Assembly: GCA_902783395.1 (NCBI GenBank)
Contig: CACZRA010000177.1
Span: 1-8,240 of the forward strand
Direction of reading: 5' to 3'
Source: an uncultured Lachnospiraceae bacterium
Lineage (GTDB): Bacteria > Bacillota > Clostridia > Lachnospirales > Lachnospiraceae
DNA: 8,240 nucleotides
Shown here one piece after another: positions 7,472-8,240 of this stretch (position 1 is its first letter; the number at the start of each line of letters is the position of its first letter). The notes below the pieces were generated by a model, which worked only from the letters and a program-made list of their open reading frames with translations, was not told the origin of the DNA and did not search any database. The position numbers and the translations under genes are program-made.

Positions 7472-8038
7472 ATGATCAGTCCTATAAGCGGGAGCGGATC
7501 ATTCGGTACATACGGAGTCTGGGGCATGGGTCCCGGTATGAACGGAGGATCGGACATCGGAGCACAGGGTGCTGCCGGTGCTCTTGGTGCGTCAGGGGGA
7601 GTTGGAAAGGCTGAAGATACAAAGCCTATAGTCAATCCCGGTGAGTCTACGGAGATACAGCCCGGTAAGAAGGTATCTCCCGCAGAGTGTCAGACCTGTA
7701 AGGAACGTAAGTATCAGGACGGCTCGGATGAAATGGTTTCATTCAAGAGCGCGCAGCATATTTCTCCTACGGCTGCAGCCTCAAGGGTCCGCGCGCATGA
7801 GCAGGAGCATGTGGCAAATGCTTATGAGAAGGCGGCAAAGGATAACGGCAAGGTGCTGCAGGCATCTGTATCCATTCATACAGCGATATGCCCTGAGTGC
7901 GGAAGGACCTATGTATCGGGCGGCGAGACAAATACCAAGATCGAGTACAGTCATGAGGAGGAAAGTCCGTACATGAAGGCAAGGAAGAAGATGGATGCGC
8001 AGCTCCTTCCCGGCATGAATATGGACGTCTCAGCATGA
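7472..8038 (+). CDS. SprA-related family putative zinc metalloprotease
   Basis: The 188-residue protein resembles the SprA-related family (PF12118), whose members are annotated as putative metalloproteases of unproven function. Residues 1-45 are a Gly/Ala/Ser-rich, low-complexity head with no clear signal peptide or membrane segment. The conserved core begins with a CxxC pair in ECQTCKERKYQDGSDEMVSF (72-91). It continues with AASRVRAHEQEHVANAYEKA (102-121), holding the zinc-protease type motif HExxH as HEQEH (109-113), and a second CxxC in AICPECGRTYVSGGET (138-153). Four cysteines in two pairs suggest a structural metal site beside the catalytic-type one (inference). A charged tail ends MNMDVSA. 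It is probably cytoplasmic, is the last gene of the same-strand run, and is followed by the palindromic repeat block. Its link to hom or secA is not evident. Family assignment is from recognised motifs and was not verified by search. Confidence 0.82.
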   Translation: MISPISGSGSFGTYGVWGMGPGMNGGSDIGAQGAAGALGASGGVGKAEDTKPIVNPGESTEIQPGKKVSPAECQTCKERKYQDGSDEMVSFKSAQHISPTAAASRVRAHEQEHVANAYEKAAKDNGKVLQASVSIHTAICPECGRTYVSGGETNTKIEYSHEEESPYMKARKKMDAQLLPGMNMDVSA

Positions 8039-8051
8039 ATATCAAACAAAA

Positions 8052-8113
8052 TGCGCACATAAATATGATATAGATGGAAGCTTGCTTACATCTATATCAT
8101 ATTTATGTGCGCA
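8052..8113. repeat. Perfect 25-bp inverted repeat (long stem-loop)
   Basis: The left arm (8052-8076, beginning TGCGCACATA) is the exact reverse complement of the right arm (8089-8113, ending TATGTGCGCA). The loop is 12 nt, GAAGCTTGCTTA, and can itself extend the stem through AAG/CTT. The stem base is GC-rich and the upper part AT-rich. No T-run follows on the + strand. On the - strand the stem is followed by TTTTGTTT (complement of 8044-8051), so it could terminate leftward transcription, or act as an mRNA 3'-end stabiliser for the upstream gene. Confidence 0.93.
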
Positions 8114-8114
8114 A
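8078..8114. repeat. 37-nt direct repeat, copy 1
   Basis: This stretch starts AAGCTTGCTTACATC and ends TATGTGCGCAA. It is identical over 37 nt to 8204-8240, with a start-to-start period of 126 nt. It covers most of the loop plus the right arm of the inverted repeat, and one further A. The base before each copy differs (G8077 against T8203), so the left edge of identity is exact. Confidence 0.95.
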
Positions 8115-8203
8115 GGCGGTGCCGACAGGCACCACCGGTACACCGAGAAAAGGCCGCAGGAATTTTCGAGGTGGACATTTTGTAAATAAAGGTAAGAGCG
8201 CAT
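8115..8203. other. Non-coding spacer between the two repeat copies, with a small hairpin
   Basis: The 89-nt spacer contains GGTGCC-GACA-GGCACC (8118-8133), a perfect 6-bp hairpin with a tetraloop, directly followed by the palindrome ACCGGT (8134-8139). Short open frames cross it: ATG 8105 to TAA 8185 (26 codons) and ATG 8074 to TAA 8205 (43 codons), both + strand. None has a Shine-Dalgarno site, and the repeats overlap their starts, so I do not call them genes. The structure suggests the spacer may be part of one larger repeated element or RNA. Confidence 0.5.
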
Positions 8204-8240
8204 AAGCTTGCTTACATCTATATCATATTTATGTGCGCAA
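8204..8240. repeat. 37-nt direct repeat, copy 2 (reaches window edge)
   Basis: This is an exact second copy of 8078-8114. Its matching left arm is largely missing. Only GCGCA (8198-8202) and one T precede AAGCTT, where copy 1 has GCGCA followed by 20 nt. A short remnant stem, GCGCA with TGCGC (8234-8238), can still form. The repeat may continue beyond 8240. Confidence 0.95.

Noticed and set aside
7641..7976. Second + strand frame (111 codons) inside the SprA-related gene
   Set aside because: It is a frame shadow rich in Arg and Ser, while the other frame carries the conserved CxxC and HEQEH motifs and the ribosome binding site.
8052..8113. Intrinsic terminator of the + strand operon
   Set aside because: The stem is strong, but it is followed by AAGGCGG with no T-tract on the + strand.
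8074..8205. Small + strand frames of 43 and 26 codons (ATG 8074, ATG 8105)
   Set aside because: They start inside the inverted repeat, lack Shine-Dalgarno sites, overlap each other in different frames, and have no recognisable protein family.
8052..8240. CRISPR array
   Set aside because: There are only two copies, with an 89-nt spacer far longer than CRISPR spacers, the repeat is half of a long hairpin, and no cas genes are present.

Overview
The window reads as chromosomal core sequence from an anaerobic, butyrate-forming member of the Clostridia, most likely Lachnospiraceae-like. The evidence is the end of an electron-transfer flavoprotein alpha gene (etfA) followed by a phosphate butyryltransferase (ptb) and butyrate kinase (buk) pair, strong Shine-Dalgarno sites, moderate GC, and frequent ATA and AGA codons. 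The genus cannot be fixed from the sequence alone. Every gene is on the + strand.

Layout. Positions 1-231 hold the C-terminal end of etfA, closed by an intrinsic terminator at 255-299. Positions 300-457 are a promoter region with a good extended -10 promoter (372-400) and a short leader. From 458 to 8038 six genes run in the same direction with gaps of 18, 2, 70, 1 and 29 nt: ptb, buk, secA, prfB, hom (homoserine dehydrogenase) and a gene for a SprA-related putative zinc metalloprotease. They look like one long transcription unit, although an internal promoter in the 70-nt secA-prfB gap cannot be excluded. The last 202 bases (8039-8240) have no convincing gene. They hold a perfect 25-bp inverted repeat and a 37-nt exact direct repeat that runs to the window edge.

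How the genes fit. EtfA belongs to the electron-bifurcating butyryl-CoA dehydrogenase step. Ptb and Buk convert butyryl-CoA to butyrate with substrate-level ATP formation. The energy-yielding pair is joined to housekeeping genes for protein export (secA), translation termination (prfB) and threonine/methionine synthesis (hom). The buk-secA junction has a tandem stop whose second codon overlaps the secA start, which suggests translational coupling.

I see no clear undescribed multi-gene system here. The items most worth a second look are the palindromic repeat block at the 3' end, the prfB gene without its usual programmed frameshift, the buk-secA junction, and the SprA-related protein with its HEQEH motif and two CxxC pairs.
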